Shown here: in pieces, positions 63,418 to 64,000 of the stretch
How positions within the stretch are numbered: position 1 is the stretch's first letter
Layout: the number at the start of each line of letters is the position of its first letter
Assembly: GCA_021555105.2 (NCBI GenBank)
Contig: CP134604.1
Coordinates: 2,046,001-2,110,000 of the forward strand
Length of the DNA: 64,000 bases
DNA from: Thalassospiraceae bacterium LMO-JJ14
Lineage (GTDB): Bacteria; Pseudomonadota; Alphaproteobacteria; Rhodospirillales; Casp-alpha2
Reading direction: 5' to 3'
Program-made: the position numbers and the translations under genes
Notes under the pieces: generated by a model
Seen by the model: the letters and a program-made list of their open reading frames with translations, nothing else
Told to the model about the DNA's origin: nothing
Databases searched by the model: none

Positions 63418-63780
63418 ATGTCGAACGCAAGAAACCTGTTTAAACGCCGGACCATGCGCACGCGTGCGCGTCTGCAACGTCTGGCATCCGGGCGTCCGCG
63501 GCTTTCCGTGTTCCGCTCGGGCAAGCACATTTACGCGCAGATCATCGACGATGTTAGCGGCAATACGCTGGTTGCAGCATCTTCGCTGGAGAAAGACCTC
63601 AAGTCCGCGCTCAAAACCGGTGCCGACAGCAATGCCGCTTCTGAAGTAGGTAAGCTGATTGCAAAACGCGCTACCGAAAAGGGTGTCGGTGAGGTCTTCT
63701 TCGACCGCGGCGGCTACAAGTATCACGGGCGTGTCAAAGCCCTCGCAGACGGCGCCCGTGAGGGCGGCCTGAGCTTCTAG
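63418..63780 (+). CDS. rplR: 50S ribosomal protein L18
   Basis: The 120-residue 5S rRNA-binding protein has [20 protein letters not shown] and ends [20 protein letters not shown] then REGGLSF. The ATG at 63418 gives the normal start [11 protein letters not shown]. Confidence 0.98.
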   Translation: MSNARNLFKRRTMRTRARLQRLASGRPRLSVFRSGKHIYAQIIDDVSGNTLVAASSLEKDLKSALKTGADSNAASEVGKLIAKRATEKGVGEVFFDRGGYKYHGRVKALADGAREGGLSF

Positions 63781-63791
63781 GAGAGCGACGA

Positions 63792-64000
63792 ATGGCAGAT
63801 AATAATTCACCGGAGCGTGGCGGCCAACGTGGCCGTGGTCGTGGTAGAGACCGCGATAACCGGGATCAACGCAACGACGATGGCGATGAACTGGTCGACA
63901 AACTGGTGCACATCAACCGTGTAGCCAAGGTCGTCAAAGGCGGTCGCCGCTTTTCGTTCGCAGCTCTGGTCGTCGTCGGCGACGGCAAAGGCCGTGTCGG
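63792..64000 (+). CDS. rpsE: 30S ribosomal protein S5 (3' partial)
   Basis: The first 70 codons are in the window; the rest lies beyond the right edge. The N-terminus is RG-rich ([16 protein letters not shown]) and then acidic, followed by the conserved [20 protein letters not shown] and GDGKGRVG. Such an RG-rich extension is seen in S5 of several alphaproteobacteria. Length upstream of the core is about 33 residues longer than needed. Confidence 0.96.
   Translation, partial: MADNNSPERGGQRGRGRGRDRDNRDQRNDDGDELVDKLVHINRVAKVVKGGRRFSFAALVVVGDGKGRV

Overview
The window comes from the chromosome of an alphaproteobacterium, probably a marine Rhodospirillales-like lineage. The clues are the tRNA-Tyr/tRNA-Gly/tuf/tRNA-Trp/secE/nusG/rplKAJL/rpoBC order followed by the str-S10-spc ribosomal block, two tuf genes, a long zinc-free S14, an RG-rich N-terminus on S5, and moderately high GC. 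The genus cannot be fixed from this sequence alone.

Region 1 (1-29.2 kb) is accessory and holds two convergent giant genes. The left one (5' end outside the window, at least 2,660 codons) encodes a very acidic repeat protein built from paired T1SS-143-like and cadherin/VCBS-like modules, with a Gly/Asp/His-rich insertion and a His/Gly-rich tail. The right one, on the minus strand, encodes a 7,032-residue protein. Its order is Ala-rich 74-residue repeats, two polyproline rods (30 and 39 prolines), cadherin-like modules, then 19 LamG (concanavalin-like jelly-roll) modules alternating with Ig/cadherin-like modules. The first LamG module appears to be split by a PPC-like and an L-type-lectin-like domain. 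Both look like surface or secreted adhesins. No secretion genes are in the window and I saw no RTX nonapeptide repeats, so the export route is inferred. A perfect inverted repeat of CRP-family form lies upstream of the larger gene.

Region 2 (29.2-32.4 kb) has an AT-rich spacer, tRNA-Thr(UGU), a single-domain voltage-gated cation channel whose selectivity filter carries Gly where sodium channels have Ser, a TerB-like protein, and rlmB.

Region 3 (32.4-46.2 kb) is the translation/transcription block: tRNA-Tyr, tRNA-Gly, tuf-1, tRNA-Trp, secE, nusG, rplK, rplA, an L10-type leader, rplJ, rplL, rpoB and rpoC, ending at a tetraloop terminator.

Region 4 (46.2-50.9 kb) is a complete branched-chain-amino-acid-type ABC importer (binding protein, two permeases, two ATPases) placed between rpoC and rpsL. 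An internal terminator follows the binding-protein gene.

Region 5 (51.1-64.0 kb) runs from its own promoter through rpsL, rpsG, fusA, tuf-2 and the S10/spc genes to a partial rpsE at the right edge. The two tuf genes appear identical over the whole coding sequence and diverge immediately outside it, which is the mark of ongoing gene conversion.
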